NCBI GenBank assembly: GCA_038501625.1
Contig: JAZAYU010000008.1
Location: forward strand, 4,898,938 to 4,962,937
DNA: 64,000 nt
From: Corbicula japonica
Lineage: Eukaryota; Mollusca; Bivalvia; Venerida; Cyrenidae
Reading direction: 5' to 3'
How positions within the stretch are numbered: the first letter of the stretch is position 1; every line of letters starts with the position of its first letter. Below are positions 37,537 through 47,759 of this stretch, one piece after another. Below the pieces are notes generated by a model. It made no database searches. It saw nothing but the letters and a program-made list of their open reading frames with translations, and had not been told where the DNA came from. Both the position numbers and the translations under genes were made by a program.

Positions 37537-38160
37537 TCGTTGTTTCGCGCTGTAGACCTCTAGGGCGAGAACACGAAAACGCAAAAACACCATGCAAGAT
37601 CGCGAAACAACGATGCGATATCGCGAAAACACAATGCGAGATCGCTCAAGTAGGATGCAAGAACGTGATATTAATATCCCGCCCTTGCATCGTACTTTCG
37701 CGACCTCGCATCGAGTTTTCGCATTCTCGCATCGTACTTTTGCGATCTCGCATCGTGTTTTCCTGGTCTCGCTCCCAGGACAGCGACATTAATATCGCGT
37801 TCTCGCATCGCACTTTCGCGATCTCGCATCGTTGTTTCGCAATCTCGCATCGTGTTTTCATGTTTTCGTGTTCTCGCCCTAGAGGTCCACAGCGCAAAAC
37901 ATCGATGGCCCATCGTACTTTTGCGATCTTGCACTGTGTTTTCGTGGTTTCGCTGTCCCGGAGCCGAGACCACGAAAACGTGAAAATACGATGTGAGAAT
38001 GCGAAACACCGATGCGAGAACACGAAACACCGATGCGAAAACACGATTTTAATATCTAGCATCATTGTTTCACGATTTCGCATCGTTGTTTTGTGATCTC
38101 GCATCGTGTTTTCGCGTTTTCATGTTCTCGCCCTTGAGGTCGACAGGGCGAAACAATGGT
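37537..38160. repeat. Foldback-like array of 21-bp CpG-rich repeats
   Basis: Tandem units close to ATGCGAGATCGCGAAAACACG occur in both orientations. The left end has TAGACCTCTAGGGCGAGAAC; the right end has the complement (GTTCTCGCCCTTGAGGTC), and an internal GTTCTCGCCCTAGAGGTCC lies near 37875. Palindromes such as GATATTAATATC occur between units. Long ORFs on both strands are by-products of the 21-bp period. Confidence 0.8.
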
Positions 38161-38846
38161 GGCCTCAACGGAACACCATACAATGCAGATTTGGAGAGAA
38201 CAAAACAAGCTTCGGTCAGTGACATTACGCATTATTTTCACTTTTGACACTCGTAATAAAATTTACTCATCCAGAATTAAGATGTATTTTACTAATATTT
38301 CAAAATTAACATTGTACATGTGTACAAAACATTATCAGACAGAAAATTCACCACAAATTGTTAGCGCATTCGCGCGACCAACCACGGCAGATCACATGAC
38401 ACTCGAGTAATACTAAAAATTACAATATCATTCATATGCAAACTGTTTTACAAACATGATATTTCATGCTCCTTTCACGAAAATTACCCGATGAAAAATA
38501 TTCAACACCCCTTTATATGCATTAAAGATCATAAATGTCTACTTTAATAGCATCAATCAGTTATAGCTTAAGCTAAAGATACAATCTAAGGTGTTTATAT
38601 TTTCTCCGGACTTTGAAAACTATTATGTTATCAATTCATCCTTATAGTCAAAGTTGCTGACATGGCAATTCTCATTACACAGAAGATGACTGTGTCATGC
38701 ATTTATTGTTCATCCTCAGTAAAGTTCAAGATGCTGTTTCTGAGTTTTTCAATATTAAAATGTTCTTAAATCTATTATATCTTGTTTTTTAATATAATAT
38801 TCAGTATGATGACACACTGTCAAAGATACAAGAACTGTTAACTTCT

Positions 38847-38970
38847 TAACCCTTTACCCCATGAGATGTGGCTGTAAAAGTCGGTATACCATGTAGATCT
38901 ACAAATCCTTGCCAACCGATCAGGATCTACATTGTTCGCTTTTTGATTCATAAGGTTATTACTGACAAGA
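38847..38970. mobile_element. MITE-1 half copy
   Basis: Begins TTAACCCTTTACCCCATGAG and contains GATCAGGATCTACATTGTTC; the right arm is missing. Confidence 0.75.
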
Positions 38971-39827
38971 AGGCTTCAAAACAAGATCCTTACTTTGGAA
39001 ATCAAACTACAAGTCTTGTTTCTTTATCATGTGGGATTTGAGAATATGGTAGACTTAACACTAATATGGCAAATGAATATGAACTCATCAGACATAAAAC
39101 GTTTATTTATGAATGATGTTCAACATTAAAAAACTTCTAAGGGTTAAAAAATATCTCTTCTAAAGGTGGACCAACATTGAAGAAAAAAAATTCTATAGGG
39201 GGGACCGTTTTCAATTTGTTCTGCTTCTAATGGGGGATGGTCTAATTTGAAAGTGTCTTCCTGGGGTGGGATATATGTTTAAATGGAATAGCCCTAAGAA
39301 ATAGCCAAGTTATAGCCAACATTAAGTTTTCGTGATGGACGGACGGACCGACGGACGGACAAAGCGATCCCTATGTATCGCCTTTTCTTCGAAAGGGCGA
39401 CACAAAAAGTGAGAAAATAAGTTCATGACAAGAAAAAACATCATTCTTGCTACAAAAGAAGTATCAGAGCAAAAATAATTGTATATTTTACCCAAAGGTC
39501 ATACAGTGAATAAACTGGGATCAACTGCTTTTATATATAATTATTTGGTATTTACTTGTATTTCTAGAGAAATGACATTTAAAGAATGTTTGTCATAAAC
39601 TGCAAGACATACAAGTCGAGCAATTTCAATGCTTGGTAAAGCAAAGTTGAATTAATACATATCCATCTGTGATATTGCTACACTTATCATCGAGTTTCAT
39701 TAAGATCCCTAGATGTTTATCACTTGGGGGCTATGCCCCTGGCAATAAATCCTATCACATTTAAACTTTCACTGTGATTTTCACAGATTTCTTAAAGATA
39801 AGGTGATAAAACACTATCATAATCTAC

Positions 39828-39939
39828 CTTATCCAGCCTGTCATCGTTGTGAAAGAACTCGGCAATGTCGTCTGCTGATTTTCCCAGCATGCCCTGGTCC
39901 TGTAAATACTGCAAACCCTTCTTTGGTTTCTTGTTAAAT
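39828..39939 (-). CDS. ARFGEF2: ARFGEF exon, Sec7 domain
   Basis: 112 bp, acceptor TCTTTAG, donor AAG|GTAGAT, phase 0 out. It encodes [19 protein letters not shown] and [15 protein letters not shown], Sec7 helices A to C, closely matching human BIG2. Confidence 0.97.
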
Positions 39940-40330
39940 CTAAAGAAATATAACAAACAGTGCCATCAGAGCTCTGCTAAAACAAGTATTAAATCAGTGC
40001 CCCAGAAAAGGTGAGCCATATAAAATTATTAATAATGTTAAAACAACAATATAAAGGTTAAGCACACTTATGATAGCAAACAGAAACTACTGTTTTGTGA
40101 AAACATTTCAATATTTTGTATGGCACTGTACATATTGAAACTCATGGACAAAGTTATTACCATGTTCAAGCATTTAAACCTGACCATTCTGATATCATTT
40201 TCTACATTTCCTGTTGAACAGACAATAACTGTGAACATAATATATACATCAGTTCATAAATCATGATGTCAAGTAATAGAATAAGTTCCATACTGCACCA
40301 TATATTTAGATGTAAAAATTGGTAAACTTG

Positions 40331-40588
40331 TTAACTCTACCCCTACACCATGGTATATTTGCCTTGCCTTCTTTTCCAAACCTTTCACTCCAAGGGAAAT
40401 GGCTGTTGTTCGTGCGCAAATATTGTAGATTCAAATCAGCCAGCATATCTACTTTCGATTCATAACATTATGTCTGACCAAGGAGCAACCGGTATAAATC
40501 CAGATCAGATGCCACATATATGCAAGCTGATCTGGATCTACACTGGTCACCCACATGACAAAACCAGCATATATGGAGTAAGAGTTAA
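40331..40588. mobile_element. MITE-1 copy with a small internal duplication
   Basis: Left end TAACTCTACCCCTACACC and a second CCTTTCACTCC motif at about 40381; the right arm has GCTGATCTGGATCTACACTG and ends TATATGGAGTAAGAGTTAAA. Confidence 0.75.
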
Positions 40589-40700
40589 ACATAAAGGTTG
40601 GTGCATAAAAATAGTCGCCATTTAAGCCAATTAGATGCTTGAGATTTGAGACTTGTTTCCATTCTGAGTGTTATAACCTTGGGTACAGATTGCAACTCAC

Positions 40701-40893
40701 AGTTCTATTCCATGTTCCATGATTTCCTTCTGTTGTTTCAGGACCTCGTACTGTTCTGGGCTGTCGTGCGTTGTTATTGTTGCGGTCGTCAAGGAGCTGC
40801 CGTTGGACTCCAGGGAGTTACTGCTGTCGTAACTGTTGAGTGTACCCTTTCCTGAGTCAGAATCAGATTCTGGGGATGGCTTAGTGTCTTGAC
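40701..40893 (-). CDS. ARFGEF2: ARFGEF exon, linker and Sec7 start
   Basis: 193 bp, acceptor CAATAG, donor GAACT|GTGAGT, ends in phase 2. The first half is Ser/Asp-rich; the second encodes HDSPEQYEVLKQQKEIMEHG leading into the first helix of the Sec7 domain. Half of a hairpin MITE ends about 20 bp past the donor. Confidence 0.95.
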
Positions 40894-41068
40894 CTATTGA
40901 TGAAAGAAATGTAATTGTGATTCATTTTCTTGAAAAATTCAATTGCATCGATACTTTGTTAAAACTTTAAGTAAAACTTATAACAGATGCAATTATAATA
41001 TAGCAAACAAATGCAAAATTATTTATTTTCTCCAGCATTAAACTTCTTAGTTTCTTCATATTATTTAC

Positions 41069-41194
41069 CTAAGTTTGACTGGAAGTGCGGGTTGATGTAT
41101 AAATCTTTGCTCCATTCCACCATACACTTAAGAATTGAGACAAGACACTCCAGGCCCTTCAATCGCATACTCTGTTCCTGTGTGGGAGTCACTC
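41069..41194 (-). CDS. ARFGEF2: ARFGEF exon, HUS to Sec7 linker
   Basis: 126 bp, phase 1 in and out, acceptor TTTCAG, donor TTAG|GTAAAT. It encodes [20 protein letters not shown] then [15 protein letters not shown], matching the conserved end of the HUS region in BIG1/2. Confidence 0.96.
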
Positions 41195-41217
41195 CTGAAA
41201 GTATCATAATACTTATC

Positions 41218-41350
41218 TTATTCTTTACTCCATGCTTTATTCCATAGGCGAACAGTGTAGATCCAGATCAGCTTGCAAATGTGACCTCTTATCAGAATCT
41301 GCACTTTCTGCTTTAGATTCATAAGGTTATTTCTGACGAAGATGAGACCA
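41218..41350. mobile_element. MITE-1 half copy
   Basis: TTCTTTACTCCATGC, then GAACAGTGTAGATCCAGATC and CATAAGGTTATTTCTGACG; the right arm is absent. Confidence 0.7.
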
Positions 41351-41612
41351 GCCTAGATATTTTAACAAATGTGACAGATTTTTAACTTAACAAAATGCCC
41401 ATAAAAGGCATTTTACCTGCATATTTTATTTCCTTAAACAAAAATTTACATTACAAGCGGGTGTGTATTAACACTATCAATTTGGCTTTCAAAAATGAAT
41501 TTATTGATTACGGTAAGTAGACAATGCTTATTAAACATAAAATTATAATAAATATTTTTTCTTCAACACCAAAAACAACAACAACAACAACAAAAAACAG
41601 TAACTGACTTAC

Positions 41613-41735
41613 CAACAGCAAGTGATTGTCTCCCTTGTGCAATTTTGGACAGATCGCTGACAAGACGTTCAAATATGTTTGCCAATGACAGATCACAGTC
41701 ATAGTTCACATAGATATCAACAACACACTGTGCAT
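41613..41735 (-). CDS. ARFGEF2: ARFGEF exon, HUS box
   Basis: 123 bp, acceptor TCTACAG, donor GTTG|GTAAGT. It encodes [16 protein letters not shown] and [22 protein letters not shown] is the HUS box conserved in all large Arf-GEFs and thought to support DCB-HUS interaction. Confidence 0.97.
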
Positions 41736-41899
41736 CTGTAGAAAACAAACAAAAGTCAATTTCCTGCATAATGATATATTGATAATCAAACTCACCATTA
41801 ATTTTCACATTATATTTTTATGTTGGCCAGTGATAGGTCAGACAGTCATGAAGTTTTTCTAATGACTAACGAACACTGAACAAATGACATTTGTTTTTC

Positions 41900-42109
41900 T
41901 TAACCCTTTCCTCCATATATACGCATTTTTATGCATGTGCCACCAGTGTAGATCCTGATCAGCACTGGTCGCATTTTGGTCCGAAATAACCTTACCAATC
42001 AAAAAGCAAACAGTTTAGATCCTGATCAGACAGCACGAATGTGCTGGCTGATCTGGATCTAAATTGTTTGCCCATGCGATAAAGGTGTATGTATGGAAGA
42101 AAGGGTTAA
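41900..42109. mobile_element. MITE-1 copy, near full length
   Basis: Begins TTAACCCTTTCCTCCATATA and ends GTATGGAAGAAAGGGTTAA, about 210 bp, with both terminal TTAA motifs preserved. Confidence 0.85.
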
Positions 42110-43139
42110 AAGTACACTACTACTTGTGTAATAAAATAAAGCTTGCTCCTTGTGGCATGTTTTAGATGTGGTAATGAAGGCCCAAAGACTTCAGTCAAAT
42201 GGAGAACCAACAAGCTGTGTGGGAATTAAACCTTCTACTTTCAGATATTCAGGCATGTGATCTCTATGTTGAGACAACTTGAAACCTCACTACAACTGAT
42301 TTAGTTGAACATATATCTCTGATAAATATTTTGTTAACTAGTGCTTGCTTAAAGATCAAACAATCTGTCCAACTTTGGAAATTTAAGTGCTTTTGAGTGA
42401 GCTAAAATTATATCTTAGAGATATAGTAAAGTTTTGTTAAATTTCAATTGACAGCCACAATCACATCTACGGACATATGACAGTTTTCAAATATATGTTG
42501 GAGAAAGACCTTCTGTGTCCCTTGGGATATTATTTCATGCAATGCAGGAACCTAATCGTACAAGATTCTTTCCATAAGCTATCTGGACAGCTTCCTCACA
42601 TGATCAAACAGAAGTGAGGGCCCTGTGACAGCAATTAATGATCTTATATATTATCTTAAGACTGACTTTTCTTCAAACTTAGTTAATTTCATTCTAACAG
42701 GTGTGGTATATAGAAGATACTGAAATCTGGATAACAACAAGTTAGATTCTATTACAGTGCATGGCTCTAAATTACTTGTATCCAAAGAAAATGTGGCAAG
42801 TGTAACCATATAAGCCAGTTGTACAATAACTAAAGCATGATTAACAGAGATTGCAATGGCTTTTGAAAACCTTGAATTTTCAAGGGGTCATAATCAGATC
42901 ATCCTGAGTCATGTTGTATTCTGCGAATTTTACTAATTATCACACTGCTTCAATAAATATTTACTTCAGATTTAAAATGCAACAGAAGCAATATTTATCA
43001 TTGTTATGATAAAATTATATCACTTTTTCTTAATTCTCCTGAATCAAAATGACTGCAAGCTCAATATTAGGTGAATACAAAGGAGGAATAATTTAAATTT
43101 GCTTGCACCAACATGCAAGAATCTGCATCTATTGAAATC
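42110..43139. other. ARFGEF intron segment without recognised features
   Basis: No exon, TIR or array was seen. Confidence 0.45.
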
Positions 43140-43420
43140 CATGTGTCCAATATCATAAAACTAAATCTGGAGACCAGTCTCAAATCTCAAGCATCTGTGC
43201 CCAAGATCATAAAACTAAATCTGGAGATCAGTCTCAAATCTCAAGCATCTGATTGGCCAATCAGATCCTTGAGATTTGAGACTGATCTAAAATAATAATA
43301 GTTTTATGATCTTGGGCCCTGATTGGCAGAAATGGCGAGTGGTCGCCATTTCAGCCAATCAGATGCTAGATTTGGGACTGGTCTCCAATCTTAGTTTTAT
43401 GATCTTGACCCTGATCAGTT
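43140..43420. mobile_element. Rearranged MITE-2 hairpins (about two copies)
   Basis: Repeated ATCATAAAACTAAATCTGGA and CAGTCTCAAATCTCAAGCAT on one side, GTTTTATGATCTTGGGCCCT and TTTATGATCTTG on the other, indicating one hairpin inserted in or recombined with another. Confidence 0.75.
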
Positions 43421-43457
43421 AGATCTAAATTATAATGAAGTAGCCTGTATACTGCAC

Positions 43458-43557
43458 CTGCACAGATCCTAGTGAGAGCCTGTATCACCATCCACTTGTG
43501 GTCAAAGGAACTGCTGGGCGTCTCCAAGATGTACAGGAATATTTCTTTGAAGAAGAC
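43458..43557 (-). CDS. ARFGEF2: ARFGEF exon, HUS domain
   Basis: 100 bp, acceptor TGTACAG, donor TGTGCAG|GTGCAG, phase 0 in and 1 out. It encodes [20 protein letters not shown] then [12 protein letters not shown]; the following aspartate is split across the intron. Confidence 0.97.
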
Positions 43558-43696
43558 CTGTACACATAAAATTAGATTCAATACTACTTAAGTTTATTTT
43601 TTACAATATTATGATCTTGGTATGAAGTTTCATTTTCTATTTGATGGGTGGGTTGGAGTTAATTCACCAAGACAACATGTACTCGTTTGCTCATAT

Positions 43697-43900
43697 TAGA
43701 ACCTGTTGGAAGAAAGTGTGAGGTTGGTGAACCCTAGAACCCCCAGTGGCAATTGACCCTTCCAAGGCAGTAACCCCTCAGGTTCTCATTTTCATTAAAT
43801 TTTTATGGTGTCTTTTTTGAAGCTTATCATTTTGTAACACATGCTCTCTTTTCCGTTCTACTTTACGGCTGTGTGGGAAGGCTGTAACTTACGGATGTGG
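43697..43900. repeat. Dispersed repeat F, copy 1
   Basis: AGTGTGAGGTTGGTGAACCC, ACCCCCAGTGGCAATTGACC, GCAGTAACCCCTCAGGTTCT and TGGTGTCTTTTTTGAAGC match a second copy at 45027..45240. It might be a SINE-like family, but no A or B box is convincing. Confidence 0.7.
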
Positions 43901-43994
43901 CCATAACTGATATGCATACTGAACTTGTATATTGCAGTCATTTAAAAACTTCTTTGTTAAAGGAACAGTATTCCAATATCTGGTTTAAGTATTA

Positions 43995-44411
<417 letters not shown>

Positions 44412-44730
44412 TTACAAAATCCTTTCTTTATACACTTATCCTGACAATTCAGGTAAAGCTACTTATTTTCCTACAGGTCACTGGTCCGTATCACTTATTA
44501 CCATAAAACATAATGTCACCTTAGTGCAAAAACATTATATCTCCTTCTTATTCAATGGTGCTTACTGTTATTGCACTGAGATGACGATCAAGTTTTTTTT
44601 ATGTGTGAAGTGTTATAATTCAAGCATAAACATTACTTCTGAAATGTTTTTCATCAAAGATTTATCCGTACTCTTTTGTTTCAGTCCAAATATCATTGTT
44701 AGAAACCAGGTCTGATGATGACAAAACAAT

Positions 44731-45670
44731 TACTGTATAGCGCTTAATATTGGCGGTGTCAAATTTTGGCGTATATTAAAGTGTTTTATATTGGCGGGGT
44801 CATATATTGGCGCTTACAAGCTAGACCGACAAAATAAAACCCTTGATGAAAAATGGCGAAAATTGGACAATGGAAGAGAATGGTAAACGTTGCAGTTATT
44901 CTACTGTTAAATTTTAAGTGTGGACTGCTTTGTTTAATATTCCAATCATATTCCTTTTGTTGACACACTATAAGTTTACCTACTTGTTCGATTTAATATA
45001 ATTTAATTATTTTAAAACGGGTTTGATGGGGCAAGTGTGAGGTTGGTGCACCCTAGAACCTGGTTTAAACCCCCAGTGGCAATTTGATTTGCCACTGACC
45101 GTTCCAAGGCGGTAACCCCTCGGGTTCTCATTTTTGTTAATTGTTAGTGGTGTCTTTTTTGAAACTGATCATTTTATTAACCATCTCCCTCTCTTCTTTT
45201 TGACTGTGTGGGGAGGCTGTTTTTTTCTGAATGTGGCGATTCCTGATATGCATATTTCACTTTTTTTGATATTAAATAATCTCTATTTAATATGCTTCCT
45301 CTTTCAAGTTCAAAACAAGTGCGGCTGAAAGGAATGGACGACAAGCGCCAAAGAACACTCCTTCTGGCTATGTCTAAAGTAAATAAATAACACATTCATG
45401 TACTCTTGTTTCGAGTTGTTTAAGTGTTTATTCAGGTTTCAAAAGAATATACATAATTTAGAAATATGCAACAATCTTTCTTCACAAAGGTAGGAAACTG
45501 CAACAAAATATAGGTATAGTGTATCAAAGATATCTACCTTACAGATATTAAATTGGCGGTGTTTTAAATTGACGGGGATTTTTATTGGCGGTGTTTATAT
45601 TGGCGCAACTGACACTGTCCGCCAATATCGCCAAAATTAAACCCCCGCCAATATTAGTACTTATACAGTA
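44731..45670. mobile_element. TIR DNA element with TACTGTATA ends
   Basis: Left TACTGTATAGCGCTTAATAT, right in reverse complement TACTGTATAAGTACTAATAT, followed inward by TTGGCGG on both sides. TTGGCG subterminal repeats occur several times (44750..44815, 45550..45660). TA at both ends fits a Tc1/mariner-type target duplication. It encloses dispersed repeat F. Confidence 0.8.
45027..45240. repeat. Dispersed repeat F, copy 2
   Basis: GTGTGAGGTTGGTGCACCCT, CCCCCAGTGGCAATTTGATT and GGCGGTAACCCCTCGGGTTC match copy 1; the sequence is longer by a short internal segment (GGTTTAAA, GATTTGCCACT). Confidence 0.7.
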
Positions 45671-45689
45671 TTAAGTGTTTAAGTCTTAC

Positions 45690-45849
45690 TTTGGGTCTGG
45701 TGGACCATCAGCCAGAGGCTTCATGGACAGTTTACATAGACTTCGGAACACTAGAAATGCATCTTTCTGTAATATATGGCTGAACGCTCCGTGTGCTACC
45801 TCACCGCCATCCGTCACTTCTTCACCATCATCAGCCAAACGATTCACAG
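45690..45849 (-). CDS. ARFGEF2: ARFGEF exon, start of HUS region
   Basis: 160 bp, acceptor TTGACAG, donor CCAAA|GTAAGA, phase 1 in and 2 out. It encodes [20 protein letters not shown] followed by [11 protein letters not shown], almost identical to human BIG1/2. This leads into the HUS (homology upstream of Sec7) domain. Confidence 0.97.
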
Positions 45850-46824
45850 CTGTCAACAATAGAAAACAACTGCCCATCAATAAATTGTAACGTCTGCATG
45901 ACTTGGTATTTAAAGGTAGCTGAAAATCAGTCAATTACATCAACAGTAAATAGTTCTGTCCCAGATCACACAGCATGGTTTCACGTAGTAATAATGATCG
46001 GGGTTTAAAATGGTTAAAACAAGTAATATCAACCACTTTGAAACCTGATGTCAAGATGCATCACTTTATTACACAAGACAGAAGCTTTAACCCTTTACTC
46101 CATAGAATATCAGATTTAACCAGAATATATTTTTGAGATCATAACATTACAAATAAAAGTTAATGTATACCACACCATGCAACAAAATAAAAAAACATAA
46201 CTTCCAACACCAAATAAACACCATAAAGAAACATTTTAAGTGTTTGAAAACATACAATCCTTTGATTTATTTGTTATGCTCAAAATGTTAACATCTATGC
46301 CAGTCAAATCAGTTCTTTTGGATAGTCTGTACCAACTTCACTGTCACAGTTTAAAAGGGTGGCAGAGATGAAATTCCGCATACCGGACCATGTTTTCTTA
46401 AGTTTTCTACCAGCATAAGAAAAGGTCATCATACTAACTCAGTATTAACTTTAATGTATCATGCTCTGACAAAATTTTTAATTTGAGAAATGAGAAATTT
46501 ATTATAAAGTATTCTGCTGCTATGAAAAAATGAGTGTATAATGTATGAGTGAAATCAAAAATCAATTATTAACAAAAAATAGGATATGAAAGTTGATGCT
46601 TGGTACAAATGGACAAATCCAGCCTTTTGGCAAATATTTTTAGACTGATAACTTAGCAGCATCTCATTGAATACTACCCCCGAAACAGCTCCATCTGGTG
46701 GGATTCTTGTTATCCACACCTTGCACATGTGTAAATACTTATATTATTCCCTGTGTAAATTTAAAAATACAAAACAACAGCTGTTAGATGAACCAAAATC
46801 ATACAACAAGCTATTTCAAACTGT
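45850..46824. other. ARFGEF intron segment without recognised features
   Basis: AT-rich, no exon or clear repeat before the MITE-2 remnant at 46825. Confidence 0.45.
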
Positions 46825-46922
46825 GCCCAAGATCATAAAACTAAATCTGAAGACCAGTTGCCATTTCAGATGCTTGAGATTTGTGACTGATCTCCAATCT
46901 TAGTTTTATGATCTTGGGCCCT
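46825..46922. mobile_element. MITE-2 hairpin, internally deleted
   Basis: GCCCAAGATCATAAAACTAA on the left and TTAGTTTTATGATCTTGGGC on the right, a perfect 20-bp terminal inverted repeat. It ends about 15 bp from the exon at 46938. Confidence 0.85.
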
Positions 46923-46937
46923 CCATGTATTTCCTAC

Positions 46938-47117
46938 CCAGAGTACTTCCAGTCCTAGAGGAAGGTTTACTGGATGTGTTTTCCTCTGTTCCTGCTCGCT
47001 CACGTGGAGCAGACACTTCCAGGGTCTCGAGCTGACTACGGACAGTCTCAGTGTAACCAGGTTCTCCAGACTGGCTGGGGACATTTTCAGTTGGACCAAG
47101 TTCTCCATTTAAAGTAA
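46938..47117 (-). CDS. ARFGEF2: ARFGEF exon, variable linker
   Basis: 180 bp, phase 1 in and out, acceptor AATTCAG and donor CTGG|GTAGG. The in-frame product is a Glu/Ser/Pro-rich linker (GELGPTENVPSQSG, then SAPRERAGTEENTSS). Homology is weak here, but the phase connects the flanking conserved exons exactly. A hairpin MITE ends about 15 bp beyond the donor. Confidence 0.7.
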
Positions 47118-47554
47118 CTGAATTAAATGAAAGACAGAAACCATCCTATTAATGGGTCACCTAAATTCTGCTCACTTCATGAAGCCAATTATCAGGTTAA
47201 AACAAACACCAGAAATATTTATAGCTTCACACACAGTTCTACTTCTGTGTTAAAATATAGTCAGGTTATTTCCCCAATCAAAGTATGTTAATTCACAGTC
47301 AGTGTCTTCTGTATTTGCCATTTTTAGTTCAATACATGATCATTTGTTTACAGAATTTAATTACAAATTATTCAAACTAAAATATTTTTTGCAAGATATC
47401 AGTAGTGCAAGCAAATATAAATACCCTACTGAAACTAAATGAAATAAAACAGAACTTGTCAATAAATATTTTCTTTTCTTTGGTCAATTGTTCACTGTTT
47501 AAACTGAACATGCAAAAGAAATGTACAGTGCACTAGAAAATTTCATAAAAGCTA

Positions 47555-47755
47555 GAAATGTGTCCATAGGACACGGATGCCCCCGCAATGCATCCTTTTC
47601 AGATACTAAAGTGCCATGATGGGAATAATAGCATTTCAAAGACAGTGATGTTCGAGTAATTATAAGAATATGCATAAACTTGATGATCAAGTAAATTATT
47701 TGTATTTGTGGCACTGTTGTCTTCTCATTACGGAAATGTCTGTGAAGAAGTTGGT
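47555..47755. repeat. Head fragment of another tandem-core element
   Basis: AGAAATGTGTCCATAGGACA followed by CGGATGCCCCCGC has the head layout (inverted GTGTCC/GGACAC, then GCCCCC) seen in related elements. No matching tail was found; element E follows directly. Confidence 0.5.
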
Positions 47756-47759
47756 GGTA

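Larger units (their letters stand above)
34374..39294. mobile_element. TIR element inserted in element D (PIF/Harbinger-like ends)
   Basis: Left end GGGCTATTCCAGTTAAACAT, right end in reverse complement GGGCTATTCCATTTAAACAT, about 27 bp in all. It is flanked by TAA on both sides (34371..34373, 39295..39297), and the host repeat unit continues across the junction. A 3-bp TWA target duplication fits PIF/Harbinger, but no transposase or Myb protein was recognised. The 4.9 kb carries nested repeats (35285..36490, 37537..38160, 38847..38970). Confidence 0.75.
33532..39406. repeat. Tandem-core element D, split by a 4.9-kb insertion
   Basis: The head TTCAGTTGAACACTTGTGTC then GCCCTCGGG (about 33550) is mirrored by the tail GAAAGGGCGACACAAAAA (to 39406). 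Units of about 150 bp with AAAAGGGGCATAACTCCATC, GTGACCTTGACCTAAAG and GAAAGTTTGATGAAGAAATA run from 33600 to 34370; the sequence resumes at 39295 with AGAAATAGCCAAGTTATAGC and a GACGGACGGACCGACGGACG tail. Confidence 0.85.

Noticed and set aside
37646..38104. ORFs of 119-152 aa rich in Arg/Asp/Thr or Ser/Arg/Ile
   Set aside because: The 21-bp repeat unit keeps frames open on both strands; all are periodic and antisense to each other.
41570..41600. Short (CAA)n tract as functional
   Set aside because: A simple microsatellite of about 30 bp near an exon; nothing further supports a role.
43697..43900. tRNA-derived SINE
   Set aside because: GGTTCTCATTTTC recalls a B box, but no paired A box at the right distance and no tRNA fold could be seen.
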